Shown here piece by piece: positions 1-5,996 of a stretch of DNA of 10,038 nt. Position numbers and translations under genes: made by a program. The notes beneath the pieces were generated by a model that saw only the letters and a program-made list of their open reading frames with translations, did no database searches and was not told the origin of the DNA. Location: NCBI GenBank assembly GCA_021107695.1, contig JAIOSI010000026.1, positions 1 to 10,038 on the forward strand, in the 5' to 3' direction. The DNA is from a bacterium. Lineage in GTDB: Bacteria > RBG-13-66-14. Position 1 is the first letter of the stretch; each line of letters starts with the position of its first letter.

Positions 1-1586
1 CCGCCTGGGGCGAGGGCGAAATCGCCGTCATCGGGCTGGACGAGAACGGTCGCTCCGACCTTTATCTGGTTACCGTTGAGGGCGGCAGCGTCCGGCGGCT
101 GACTGAGGACTTCTTCTACGAGCGCGACCCGGTCTTCACCCCGGACGGCGAAGCGATCGTCTTCTCTGCCAATCGAGAGTCCGGAGAGTATTCCAGCAAC
201 CTCGACCTCTACCGCTATGAGCTTGCCAGCGGGGAGTTCACCCGGCTCACCGAGACCCCGGGGCGGGAGTACGGCGCGTTCTTCGACAACGACGGGCGGC
301 TCTGCTTCACCTCGGATCGCTCCGGTGCCGAGGACATCTTCCGCCGGGAGGCCGACGGCACGATCACCCAGCTAACTCGTCTCTTCACCGGAGCCTTCCA
401 CGGGCAGTTCACCCCACAGGGCGAGCTGCTCTGCGAGGGACTCCAGAACCACAGCTTCGGTATCTATCTGATTGAAGAAATTGAGCTTACGGAACTGACC
501 GAACCCGCTGCCACCGCTCCCGCAGAGACAGCCACGCCGACCTTCGTCCTCCCCGACTTTGCGAAGAACGCCGCCACCGAGATCGTCCCCTACGCCACCG
601 AGTTCACTCTCGACGTCGTCCGCAGCGAGGTCGCCTTCGATCCGGAGTTCGGTACCGGGCTTGGCTCCGCTCTGGCTCTCACCGACCTCACCGGCGACCA
701 GAAGATCGTCTTCCAGCTCTACTCCTACGGCGAGGGCTTCGGGCAGTTCTTCAACTACTTCAACCTCGCCGGAACCTACATAAACCTGAAGAACCGCCTC
801 AACTGGGGCTTTGGAGCCTATCACTACGCCGACGACTACGTTGACCCCGCCCTGAGCCTCCCCTACTTCGAGCGTCGCTACGGAGTCCTCGGTCTCCTCT
901 CCTATCCCTTCAGCCGCTATCTCCGCCTCGACGGCAGCAGTATGTTCCGGCGCAGCGAACGCCTCGACTACATCGGCGAAAGCTGGAACAACCGCTGGCT
1001 GGCGTCGAACTCCATCTCCCTTGTTTACGACACCACCCTCTGGGGGATGATCGGCCCCATCGACGGAGCCTCTGCCAACCTCACTCTCGGACACACCCTC
1101 AACCTGGGGACCCTCACCACGGAGTACTACTCGCTCTGGGCCGACCTGCGCTACTACCTGCGCACCAGCCGCCGCACCACCCTTGCCACCCGGGTTATCG
1201 GTCGCTACGCCGAGGGTAGCGACGCCTACCGCCTCAACTTCGGCGGCGCACTCTCCGTCCGGGGCTATCCCTGGGGGCATTTCTCCGGCACCCGCCTGCT
1301 GATGGGCAACCTCGAATGGCGATTCCCCTTCCTCGAATACCTCGCCTTCGGACTCCCCGTCGGCGAGCTTGCCTTCAATAACATCGAGGGAGCCTTCTTC
1401 CTCGACGCCGCCACTGCCTGGGATGCTGGCATGGAAATCCCCCGCGCCGAGGGCAGCCTCGGTGCAGGAATCCGCATCGGAATCGGTCCGCTCATCGCCC
1501 TGCGCTTCGACCTCTCCTGGCTCACTGACTTCCACACCATCGAAACCCCACCGGTCTTCAGCTTCTACATCGGCTGGAACTTTTAG
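1..1586 (+). CDS. TolB-like beta-propeller / Omp85 (BamA/TamA-type) outer-membrane barrel fusion protein, 3' part
   Basis: The frame is open from base 3 to the TAG at 1584-1586, giving 527 residues; the start lies left of the window. Residues 1 to about 160 hold PD40/WD40-like propeller blades, with repeated patterns such as SVRRLTEDFFYERDPVFTPD, GEAIVFSANRES and RLCFTSDRSG. An Ala/Thr/Pro-rich linker follows at about 165-185. Then comes a barrel domain rich in alternating aromatic strands. It includes LSVRGYPWG near residue 420, which matches the VRGF/Y signature of the Omp85 L6 loop, followed by GNLEWRFPF. The last residue is Phe in FSFYIGWNF, a good fit to the BAM-recognised beta-signal. 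Known relatives of this architecture often carry a peptidase-MA-like domain further N-terminal, which cannot be seen here. Inference: an outer-membrane protein with a periplasmic propeller; substrate unknown. The downstream histidine genes are separated by 390 bp and are probably unrelated. Confidence 0.85.
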   Translation, partial: AWGEGEIAVIGLDENGRSDLYLVTVEGGSVRRLTEDFFYERDPVFTPDGEAIVFSANRESGEYSSNLDLYRYELASGEFTRLTETPGREYGAFFDNDGRLCFTSDRSGAEDIFRREADGTITQLTRLFTGAFHGQFTPQGELLCEGLQNHSFGIYLIEEIELTELTEPAATAPAETATPTFVLPDFAKNAATEIVPYATEFTLDVVRSEVAFDPEFGTGLGSALALTDLTGDQKIVFQLYSYGEGFGQFFNYFNLAGTYINLKNRLNWGFGAYHYADDYVDPALSLPYFERRYGVLGLLSYPFSRYLRLDGSSMFRRSERLDYIGESWNNRWLASNSISLVYDTTLWGMIGPIDGASANLTLGHTLNLGTLTTEYYSLWADLRYYLRTSRRTTLATRVIGRYAEGSDAYRLNFGGALSVRGYPWGHFSGTRLLMGNLEWRFPFLEYLAFGLPVGELAFNNIEGAFFLDAATAWDAGMEIPRAEGSLGAGIRIGIGPLIALRFDLSWLTDFHTIETPPVFSFYIGWNF

Positions 1587-1648
1587 ACTCGCGAGTAACA
1601 CCTTGAGCCGGAAAGCGATTGTTCCCACGGATACGCTCCCGCTGGTCG

Positions 1649-1665
1649 GCAGCGCAGTGCGCTGC
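1649..1665. repeat. Palindrome GCAGCGCA-G-TGCGCTGC
   Basis: Perfect 8-bp arms around a single base, directly after the shared word CGCTCCCGCTGGTCG. First of a row of intergenic palindromes. No T-tract follows, so it is not an obvious intrinsic terminator. Confidence 0.75.
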
Positions 1666-1674
1666 ACCACAGAA

Positions 1675-1689
1675 CTGGGCTTCGCCCAG
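1675..1689. repeat. Palindrome CTGGGC-TTC-GCCCAG
   Basis: Perfect 6-bp arms with a TTC loop, the same loop as the palindrome at 1808-1826. It is followed by AAAACTGACC rather than a T-tract. It lies about 90 bp after the barrel gene and could form an RNA hairpin at the 3' end of that transcript. Confidence 0.65.
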
Positions 1690-1719
1690 AAAACTGACCA
1701 AACCATCAAACACTCGTAG

Positions 1720-1741
1720 GGGAGGGTGTCCACACCCTCCC
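1720..1741. repeat. Palindrome with 10-bp arms GGGAGGGTGT / ACACCCTCCC, 2-base spacer
   Basis: Perfect 10-bp arms separated by CC. The same geometry (9-10-bp arms, 2-base spacer) recurs at 1830-1851, 4369-4388 and 4416-4435 with different arm sequences, which suggests one class of element rather than chance hairpins. Confidence 0.8.
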
Positions 1742-1744
1742 ACT

Positions 1745-1763
1745 AGCCGGGCTTAGTCCGGCT
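1745..1763. repeat. Palindrome AGCCGG...CCGGCT
   Basis: Six-bp perfect arms around a 7-base centre; a G-T wobble would extend the RNA stem by one pair. A closely similar word (TAGCCGGAGCTTTCCGGC) occurs at 7874-7891, across the stop codon of the small membrane-protein gene, so these two look related. Confidence 0.65.
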
Positions 1764-1807
1764 TCCTCTATTGCATAGGAAATACCAGTTGGGTTGTCTC
1801 CTGCGGC

Positions 1808-1826
1808 AGATGGTCTTCGACCATCT
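1808..1826. repeat. Palindrome AGATGGTC-TTC-GACCATCT
   Basis: Perfect 8-bp arms with a TTC loop. It lies four bases before the next, longer palindrome (1830-1851), so the two could form adjacent hairpins in RNA. Confidence 0.75.
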
Positions 1827-1829
1827 AAC

Positions 1830-1851
1830 GGGCGACCGTGGACGGTCGCCC
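1830..1851. repeat. Palindrome with 10-bp arms GGGCGACCGT / ACGGTCGCCC, 2-base spacer
   Basis: Perfect 10-bp arms separated by GG and followed by CCTAC. The GC-rich outer bases resemble the outer arms of the 28-bp palindrome at 3015-3042 (GTAGGGGCG / CGCCCCTAC). From memory, hairpins of this general form are scattered through intergenic regions of many uncultured-bacterium genomes; I cannot verify that here. Confidence 0.8.
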
Positions 1852-1909
1852 CTACGGATGACCGTGGCAGCGAATACAAAACATCAAATGTCTCAGCCGC
1901 GAAAGTGTG

Positions 1910-1939
1910 ATGCAACGCACCGCGTTGCCGTGTTACAAT
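1910..1939 (+). promoter_or_regulatory. Possible promoter for the histidine-catabolism genes
   Basis: TACAAT at 1934-1939 matches five of six bases of a sigma70 -10 box and lies about 44 bp before the proposed TTG start. The -35 position, around 1910-1916, is poor and falls in the GCAACGC palindrome arm. If the promoter is real, that palindrome could affect initiation. No recognisable HutC operator was seen. Confidence 0.3.
1912..1928. repeat. Palindrome GCAACGC-ACC-GCGTTGC
   Basis: Perfect 7-bp arms. The identical arms occur at 7427-7444 around a different loop (GAGG). The right arm alone, GCGTTGC, begins both 180-bp repeat copies and the partial third copy. It sits at the -35 position of the proposed promoter of the formimidoyltransferase gene. 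Confidence 0.75.
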
Positions 1940-1972
1940 CTGCCCGTTCTGGACAGCAGATTCTCAAAACTT

Positions 1973-1978
1973 GGAGGT
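1973..1978 (+). promoter_or_regulatory. Ribosome binding site GGAGGT deciding a TTG start
   Basis: GGAGGT is followed by TATC and then TTG at 1983-1985. The only other nearby in-frame starts are a TTG at 1971, which overlaps this site itself, and a TTG at 1992, which is 13 bases away. No ATG or GTG is available at the right position, so TTG 1983 is the best start for the following gene. Confidence 0.7.
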
Positions 1979-1982
1979 TATC

Positions 1983-2954
1983 TTGGCAGCATTGATTGAA
2001 TGGGTTCCCAACATCAGCGAGGGTCGCCGCCTGGACGTGGTTGACGCCTGTGTTGAGCCGCTGAAGTCCATCGAGGGTGTCAAGCTACTCGACTACTCCT
2101 CAGATGCCGACCACAACCGCTCGGTGATCACCTGCGTCGGCGATCCTGCTGGTTTGAAGAAGGCCTCCGTTGCGCTTTATGAGAAGGCGGTCGAGCTGAT
2201 CGACATGAACGCTCAGACCGGGGCGCACTCCCGCATCGGCGCGGTGGACGTCAGCCCCTTCATACCGATTCGCGAAGCCTCGATGGCGGACTGCACCAAG
2301 CTGGCGAAGGACTGCGCCGCAGCAGTAAGCGATAAGTTCGCCGTGCCGGTCTATCTTTATCGGGAGTCGGCGACGGCTCCGCACCGGGAGAGCCAGTCGA
2401 TCATCCGCAAGGGCGAGTACGAGGGTCTGACGAAGAAGATGGAAGACCCGCTCTGGAAGCCGGACTATGGTCCGAGCAAGCCCCACCCCACGGCGGGGGC
2501 GACGATTATGGGCGCGCGTCCCTTCCTCATCGCCTTCAATGTCAACCTCGACACCACCGATGTGAAGATCGGCAAGCGGATCGCCAAGGCGGTGCGCGGA
2601 ACCTCCGGCGGCTTTGTGAACGTGCAGGGCGCGGGGTTCTTTCTGGAGGACAACGAGGAAGGCCCGGTTACCGTTACCAGCTACGACGAGCTTGGCGCGC
2701 CGCTGATGGAGCATGGCGTCTTCGTCCGTCGCGACGGCATGGTGCAGATCTCGATGAACTTCCTCAACTACCTCAAGACCCCGATCTATCGGGTGCTGGA
2801 GCTGATCCGTCGGGAAGCCCAACGCTACGGCGTGCTGGTCAAGCAGACCGAGCTGATCGGTCTCGCCCCGGCGGACATGTTCATCAAGGCAACCCGCTGG
2901 TACATGCAGATTGACAACCTTCAGGGCAATCAGATTATCGACTTCCAGATATAG
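1983..2954 (+). CDS. ftcD: Glutamate formimidoyltransferase (EC 2.1.2.5)
   Basis: Transfers the formimino group of N-formimino-L-glutamate to tetrahydrofolate in the cytoplasm, yielding glutamate and 5-formimino-THF; this is the last step of the formiminoglutamate branch of histidine breakdown. From TTG 1983 the protein is 323 residues, the usual length of the stand-alone bacterial enzyme. Family motifs run in order: EWVPNISEGR at the N-terminus, DADHNRSVIT near residue 43, TGAHSRIGAVDVSPF around 79-93, MGARPFLIAFNVNL near 177-190 and VRGTSGGFVNVQG near 207. The His of GAHSRIG is residue 82 with this start, the number of the catalytic His reported for the mammalian FTCD domain, which supports the start. 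Unlike mammalian FTCD, the cyclodeaminase domain is a separate gene (4505-5128). Next gene hutI follows after 128 bp. Confidence 0.93.
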   Translation: MAALIEWVPNISEGRRLDVVDACVEPLKSIEGVKLLDYSSDADHNRSVITCVGDPAGLKKASVALYEKAVELIDMNAQTGAHSRIGAVDVSPFIPIREASMADCTKLAKDCAAAVSDKFAVPVYLYRESATAPHRESQSIIRKGEYEGLTKKMEDPLWKPDYGPSKPHPTAGATIMGARPFLIAFNVNLDTTDVKIGKRIAKAVRGTSGGFVNVQGAGFFLEDNEEGPVTVTSYDELGAPLMEHGVFVRRDGMVQISMNFLNYLKTPIYRVLELIRREAQRYGVLVKQTELIGLAPADMFIKATRWYMQIDNLQGNQIIDFQI

Positions 2955-3014
2955 CAAGAGCTTTGAGAGAAAAAAATTGTCGCCAGATTTACCTTCGATT
3001 GTGTATGTCCGCCC

Positions 3015-3042
3015 GTAGGGGCGTATTGCAATACGCCCCTAC
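3015..3042. repeat. 28-bp perfect palindrome between ftcD and hutI
   Basis: The left half is GTAGGGGCGTATTG and the right half (CAATACGCCCCTAC) is its exact reverse complement, with no spacer. It lies 60 bp after the ftcD stop and 40 bp before hutI. No T-tract follows. The outer bases resemble the palindrome at 1830-1851. As RNA it would form a strong hairpin between the two coding regions; as DNA it is a symmetric site. Confidence 0.85.
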
Positions 3043-3082
3043 CAATAGCGTATGGACGCGATGATTCAGTTTTAAGGTATCC

Positions 3083-4354
3083 ATGCCCCATCGAACCCAT
3101 CAGAAAGCCGAGCTAGTCGTCTATAACACCAGCCAGGTGCTGACCTGCGCTGGCGGGCTGCCCAAGCGGGGAGCGACGGCAGGCGAGCTGAAGCCGATTG
3201 AACGGGGTGCCGTTGCCGTGGCTGAGGGGAAAATCCTCGCCGTCGGCCCGGAGGACCACGTTCTTAAACGGATTACCGACGAGACGGTGATGGTCAACGC
3301 CCACGGCGGGATTCTGCTGCCCGGGTTGATTGACTCGCACACCCACCCTGTTTACGGTGGCGACCGTTCGGGGGAGTTCCTGCTGCGCCTCGGCGGAGCC
3401 GGGTACGAGGAGCTTCAGGCGAAGGGTCTCGGCATCCAGACCACGGTGAACGGAACCCGCTCGATGAGCCTTGAACAGCTGCTCAACTCGGCTAGAAAAC
3501 GCCTCCGCCGAATGATGGCAGAGGGCGTTACGACCTTTGAGGCGAAGTCCGGCTACGGTCTCGACCTGGAATCGGAACTGAAGCTGCTCCGGGCGATTAA
3601 GCAGCTCAACGAAGAGGGTACTTCAAAGTTGGAGCTGGTGCCGACCTTCATGGGCGCACACCTGGTGCCGAAGGAGTACGCCGACCGGCGCGGGGAGTAC
3701 CTCGACCTGGTCTGCGAGGAGATGCTGCCTCAGGTGGCGCAGGAAGGGCTGGCGGAGTTCTGCGACGTCTTCTGCGATGTCGGCGCCTTCACTGTGGAGG
3801 AGAGTCGCCGGGTGCTGACAGCGGCGAAGTCGCTGGGGCTGGGGTTGAAGCTCCACGCCGACGAGCTGGCATGTACCGGAGGGACGGAGCTTGGCGTAGA
3901 GCTGGGCGCGCGCAGCGTTGATCATCTGCCCTACGTCAGCGAGGCGGGCATTGCGGCTCTGGGCAAAAGCGATACTGCCGCCGTGCTGCTCCCTGCCACG
4001 ACCTTCTTCCTCTTTAAGGATCGCTACGCCCCCGGTCGCGCGCTGGTTGACGCTGGAGCCATCGTTGCCCTGGCAACGGATCACAACCCCGGTTCCTCCC
4101 ACACGCAGTCGATTTTGCGGGCGGTGGAGCTTGGCGTGATGCGCTGTGGACTGACGGCGGCGGAGGCGATTGTCGCCGTAACCGCCAACGCCGCCTACGC
4201 CATCGGGCGCGAGGCGACCCTCGGCTCCATCGAGACCGGCAAACAGGCCGACCTGACCATCCTCGACGTGGCAACGCCGGAGGAGCTGATCTACGCCTGG
4301 GGAGTCAACCACATAACGGGTATTGTGAAACACGGAGAGCTTGTAACTATCTAA
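3083..4354 (+). CDS. hutI: Imidazolonepropionase (EC 3.5.2.7)
   Basis: Hydrolyses 4-imidazolone-5-propionate to N-formimino-L-glutamate, the substrate of the preceding gene product, in the cytoplasm. The 423 residues fit the family (about 400-420). It is an amidohydrolase-fold enzyme with the expected metal and active-site pattern: DSHTHPVYGGDR with His86 and His88, SGYGLDLESELKLL around 155, MGAH with His193, KLHADELA with His258, GARSVDHL just after, and LATDHNPGSS with Asp333. The N-terminal small beta domain is visible in ELVVYNTSQVLT and GAVAVAEGKILAVGPE. ATG 3083 is preceded by a weak AAGG five bases upstream and gives the expected N-terminus. It sits between ftcD and the cyclodeaminase gene; no hutH or hutU is present in the window. 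Confidence 0.95.
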   Translation: MPHRTHQKAELVVYNTSQVLTCAGGLPKRGATAGELKPIERGAVAVAEGKILAVGPEDHVLKRITDETVMVNAHGGILLPGLIDSHTHPVYGGDRSGEFLLRLGGAGYEELQAKGLGIQTTVNGTRSMSLEQLLNSARKRLRRMMAEGVTTFEAKSGYGLDLESELKLLRAIKQLNEEGTSKLELVPTFMGAHLVPKEYADRRGEYLDLVCEEMLPQVAQEGLAEFCDVFCDVGAFTVEESRRVLTAAKSLGLGLKLHADELACTGGTELGVELGARSVDHLPYVSEAGIAALGKSDTAAVLLPATTFFLFKDRYAPGRALVDAGAIVALATDHNPGSSHTQSILRAVELGVMRCGLTAAEAIVAVTANAAYAIGREATLGSIETGKQADLTILDVATPEELIYAWGVNHITGIVKHGELVTI

Positions 4355-4368
4355 CAACCTCGTTAAGA

Positions 4369-4388
4369 CAAGGGGTTTCAACCCCTTG
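4369..4388. repeat. Palindrome CAAGGGGTT-TC-AACCCCTTG
   Basis: Perfect 9-bp arms with a 2-base spacer, 15 bp after the hutI stop. Pairs with a near-identical element at 4416-4435 that shares the outer seven bases of each arm (CAAGGGG / CCCCTTG). No T-tract follows. Confidence 0.8.
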
Positions 4389-4415
4389 CTGAATGGGTGT
4401 TACGCTACAAGTCCA

Positions 4416-4435
4416 CAAGGGGCTAAAGCCCCTTG
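4416..4435. repeat. Palindrome CAAGGGGCT-AA-AGCCCCTTG
   Basis: Perfect 9-bp arms with a 2-base spacer, second member of a tandem pair with 4369-4388. Because the outer arms match, the left arm of one copy could also pair with the right arm of the other, giving alternative RNA folds between hutI and the next gene. Confidence 0.8.
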
Positions 4436-4504
4436 CCCCGGACAAAAGAAGCATAAGACGCAACCCTAACCAAACAACTTTAACCACCGCAGCAAGGGGA
4501 TAAA

Positions 4505-5128
4505 ATGCTGACAAAACTAACCATCAACGAGTTTCTGGATAAGCTGGGCAGCGACGAGCCAGCTCCCGGTGGCGGCTCTGCCGCTGCCCTGGGCGGGGCT
4601 ATGGGAGCCGACCTCCTGGCAATGGTCTGCGCCCTGACCAAAAGCAAGAAGGGCTACGAAGAGGTCTGGGACGAATGCGCCGCCGCCTTCGACGAGACCA
4701 AGGCCGCCTCGAAACGCCTCCGTGAACTGATAGACGAAGACACCGCCGCCTTCAACGAGTGGATGACCGCCATCGGTATGCCGAAGAAGACACCGGAGGC
4801 GAAGGCCGCCCGGCAGGAAGCCATTCAGGTGGCAATCAAAAAGGCGACGGAGAAGCCCTTTGAGATCGCCACGGTGGCTCGGCAGATGCTCACCCGCGCG
4901 CCCCGGCTGGCGGAGATCGGCAACAAGAACGCCATCAGCGACATCGGCGTGGGAGCCTTGATGCTCACCACGGCGATCAACGGCGGGCTGCTCAATGTGG
5001 AGATCAACCTCGGCGGTATCAAGGACGACGGCTTCGTGAAGAAGATGAAAGCCGGCATGGAGAGCCTGCGTCAGGGCGTGGCAACTGACCTCAACGCTGC
5101 GATGCGCACCGTCCACGCCAACCTGTAG
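4505..5128 (+). CDS. fchA: Formimidoyltetrahydrofolate cyclodeaminase / methenyl-THF cyclohydrolase family protein
   Basis: Expected to convert 5-formimino-THF to 5,10-methenyl-THF with release of ammonia (EC 4.3.1.4), directly after the ftcD reaction. The 207 residues match the stand-alone cyclodeaminase family (PF04961-type), which is largely helical. The N-terminal signature is clear: EFLDKLGSDEPAPGGGSAAA, GAMGADLLAMVCALTKSKK, then a helical body and a C-terminal NAISDIGVGALMLTTAINGG segment typical of the family. ATG 4505 has AAGGGGA ending four bases upstream. The family also contains methenyl-THF cyclohydrolases (fchA in clostridia); the neighbours ftcD and hutI favour the deaminase role. 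It is the last gene of the unit and is followed by a hairpin terminator. Confidence 0.9.
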   Translation: MLTKLTINEFLDKLGSDEPAPGGGSAAALGGAMGADLLAMVCALTKSKKGYEEVWDECAAAFDETKAASKRLRELIDEDTAAFNEWMTAIGMPKKTPEAKAARQEAIQVAIKKATEKPFEIATVARQMLTRAPRLAEIGNKNAISDIGVGALMLTTAINGGLLNVEINLGGIKDDGFVKKMKAGMESLRQGVATDLNAAMRTVHANL

Positions 5129-5160
5129 GGTCGGCTGATTCAAACAGTTACAAAATAAGA

Positions 5161-5192
5161 AAAAGCGGACGGGAGCAATCCCATCCGCTTTT
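5161..5192. terminator. Bidirectional intrinsic terminator between converging units
   Basis: Arms AAAAGCGGA (5161-5169) and TCCGCTTTT (5184-5192), then one C/A mismatch, then GGGA/TCCC closing a GCAA loop of the stable GNRA type. The + strand stem ends in TTTT. The - strand reads GCTTTTTCTTATTTTG, an even better T-tract. It lies 32 bp after the cyclodeaminase stop and 30 bp past the stop of the - strand gene at 5223, so it probably serves both. Confidence 0.85.
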
Positions 5193-5222
5193 AGTATATT
5201 CATCCTCTTGACTTCTTACCAA

Positions 5223-5786
5223 CTACAGAATCGCCCCCAGAATGGTACTGATTGCCTCAACATCGGCCTTGACCATCGGAAGCATCGCCACGGCCTCTTC
5301 GAGGTTGGTCTTCGCTTTGTCAAGGTCGCCCTGGGTTGTCTGCAGGGTCGCCGCCTGCGTTGGATTGTCGGAGATGTCTTCGGCGATGTCCTTCAGGTTT
5401 TCCACTGCGGTTGGCAGCAGCTCGCTGACCCGCTTCAGCAAATCCTCGATTGTGGCAGGCAGGTCGGTAATATTGCCCAGATGCTCGTTTGCCTGTGCCT
5501 CTTCGGCAGCGGAAACAGAGCTTTTGAGGGTATCTTTATCCCCTGAGGAGACCTTCTCCTCAAAGGGATCCGCCATGCCGTGATCACCGAAAAGCACCAC
5601 CAGGAAATCACGAGCCTGATCCACCTGATAGGTAACGCTCTCCATCTCGGACTTAATCTGCTCTGCCTTGCTGACAGTAGCCTCGTAGGCACTGGTGTTC
5701 ACAGAGCTTCCGGCACCGGCAAGACCAAACTGAGCAAAGCCCGCGCAGACCAATACCAGCAGGCTGGCAACCAGTAATTTTCGCAT
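5223..5786 (-). CDS. Small secreted helical protein of unknown function
   Basis: 187 residues from ATG 5786, preceded by a GGGGGA ribosome binding site three bases upstream. I do not recognise the family. Residues 1-24 form a signal peptide: MRK, then a hydrophobic stretch to FGLAGA, with likely cleavage around AGA-GSS. The Cys in LVLVC is not in a good lipobox, since Val precedes it, so a lipoprotein is unlikely. The mature part is acidic and rich in Ala, Glu, Lys, Asp and Leu with heptad-like spacing (for example VSKAEQIKSEMESVTYQVDQ and LDKAKTNLEEAVAMLP), suggesting helical bundles or coiled coils. It contains no cysteine beyond the signal region. It is monocistronic, with its own promoter at 5900-5928. 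Inference: a periplasmic or secreted helical protein, possibly structural or an adaptor. Confidence 0.75.
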   Translation of the reverse strand: MRKLLVASLLVLVCAGFAQFGLAGAGSSVNTSAYEATVSKAEQIKSEMESVTYQVDQARDFLVVLFGDHGMADPFEEKVSSGDKDTLKSSVSAAEEAQANEHLGNITDLPATIEDLLKRVSELLPTAVENLKDIAEDISDNPTQAATLQTTQGDLDKAKTNLEEAVAMLPMVKADVEAISTILGAIL

Positions 5787-5855
5787 CTATCCCCCATCGG
5801 GTTATGTTGTTGAAATTTAGTGAGATGAATCAGAAAAAAGGTGGAGCAACTCTAC

Positions 5856-5889
5856 TATCCCGCACATCCGCTCTGGCGGCGACGGGATA
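5856..5889 (-). promoter_or_regulatory. Nested stem-loop in the leader of the secreted-protein gene
   Basis: Outer arms TATCCCG (5856-5862) and CGGGATA (5883-5889) enclose inner arms CCGC (5868-5871) and GCGG (5876-5879). It falls inside the roughly 107-base transcribed leader implied by the promoter at 5900-5928. Further along the leader, a weak GTAGAG-TTG-CTCCAC hairpin (one mismatch) is followed by CTTTTTT, which could act as an attenuator. No known riboswitch class was recognised. Confidence 0.4.
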
Positions 5890-5899
5890 CAACGGCACC

Positions 5900-5928
5900 A
5901 CTCTATGCTCGTTCCATTCGGTTGTCAA
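5900..5928 (-). promoter_or_regulatory. Sigma70-type promoter of the secreted-protein gene
   Basis: On the - strand, TTGACA (5928-5923) is a perfect -35 box, followed by exactly 17 bp and TAGAGT (5905-5900), a four-of-six -10 box. Expected transcription start is near 5893, about 107 bases ahead of ATG 5786. It is the best promoter-like match I found in the window. Confidence 0.65.
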
Positions 5929-5940
5929 GGTAAATTACAG

Positions 5941-5967
5941 AAAAGAGTCGGGATTAACCGACTCTTT
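5941..5967 (-). terminator. Terminator after the V-type ATPase B gene
   Basis: Perfect 10-bp arms AAAGAGTCGG (5942-5951) and CCGACTCTTT (5958-5967) around a six-base loop. On the - strand the stem ends in CTCTTTT, a short T-tract. It lies 29 bp past the stop of the ATPase B gene and directly before the promoter of the next gene, so the two - strand genes are separate transcription units. Confidence 0.7.
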
Positions 5968-5996
5968 AGCTGATACTTCGATAACTGACCTGCCCC

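Larger units (their letters stand above)
1587..1972. other. Gene-free region packed with short palindromes
   Basis: No credible gene lies between the barrel protein and the formimidoyltransferase. The stretch 1649-1928 holds seven distinct perfect or near-perfect palindromes. A 15-base word, CGCTCCCGCTGGTCG at 1634-1648, recurs at 7487-7501 and 7667-7681. In each place it is preceded by TTGTTCC 5 to 8 bases earlier, so this looks like a fragment of the element seen ahead of the ATPase gene. A probable promoter for the histidine genes lies at the right end. Confidence 0.7.

Noticed and set aside
372..1733. Long open frame (453 codons) on the - strand opposite the barrel gene
   Set aside because: It mirrors a GC-rich coding strand, has a repetitive Glu/Gly/Val-rich translation with no domain, and no ribosome binding site. 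The + strand protein has clear family motifs.
2100..2957. Open frame of 285 codons on the - strand opposite ftcD
   Set aside because: Antisense of a confidently identified enzyme; its translation shows no recognisable features.
3623..4381. Open frame of 252 codons on the - strand opposite hutI
   Set aside because: Fully explained as the complement of hutI; rich in Arg, Gln and His without structure.
4517..5203. Open frame of 228 codons on the - strand opposite the cyclodeaminase gene
   Set aside because: Its start would lie beyond the hairpin terminator and it overlaps a conserved enzyme entirely.
5695..5786. Lipoprotein signal peptide in the secreted protein
   Set aside because: The residue before the only N-terminal Cys is Val, which does not fit a lipobox.
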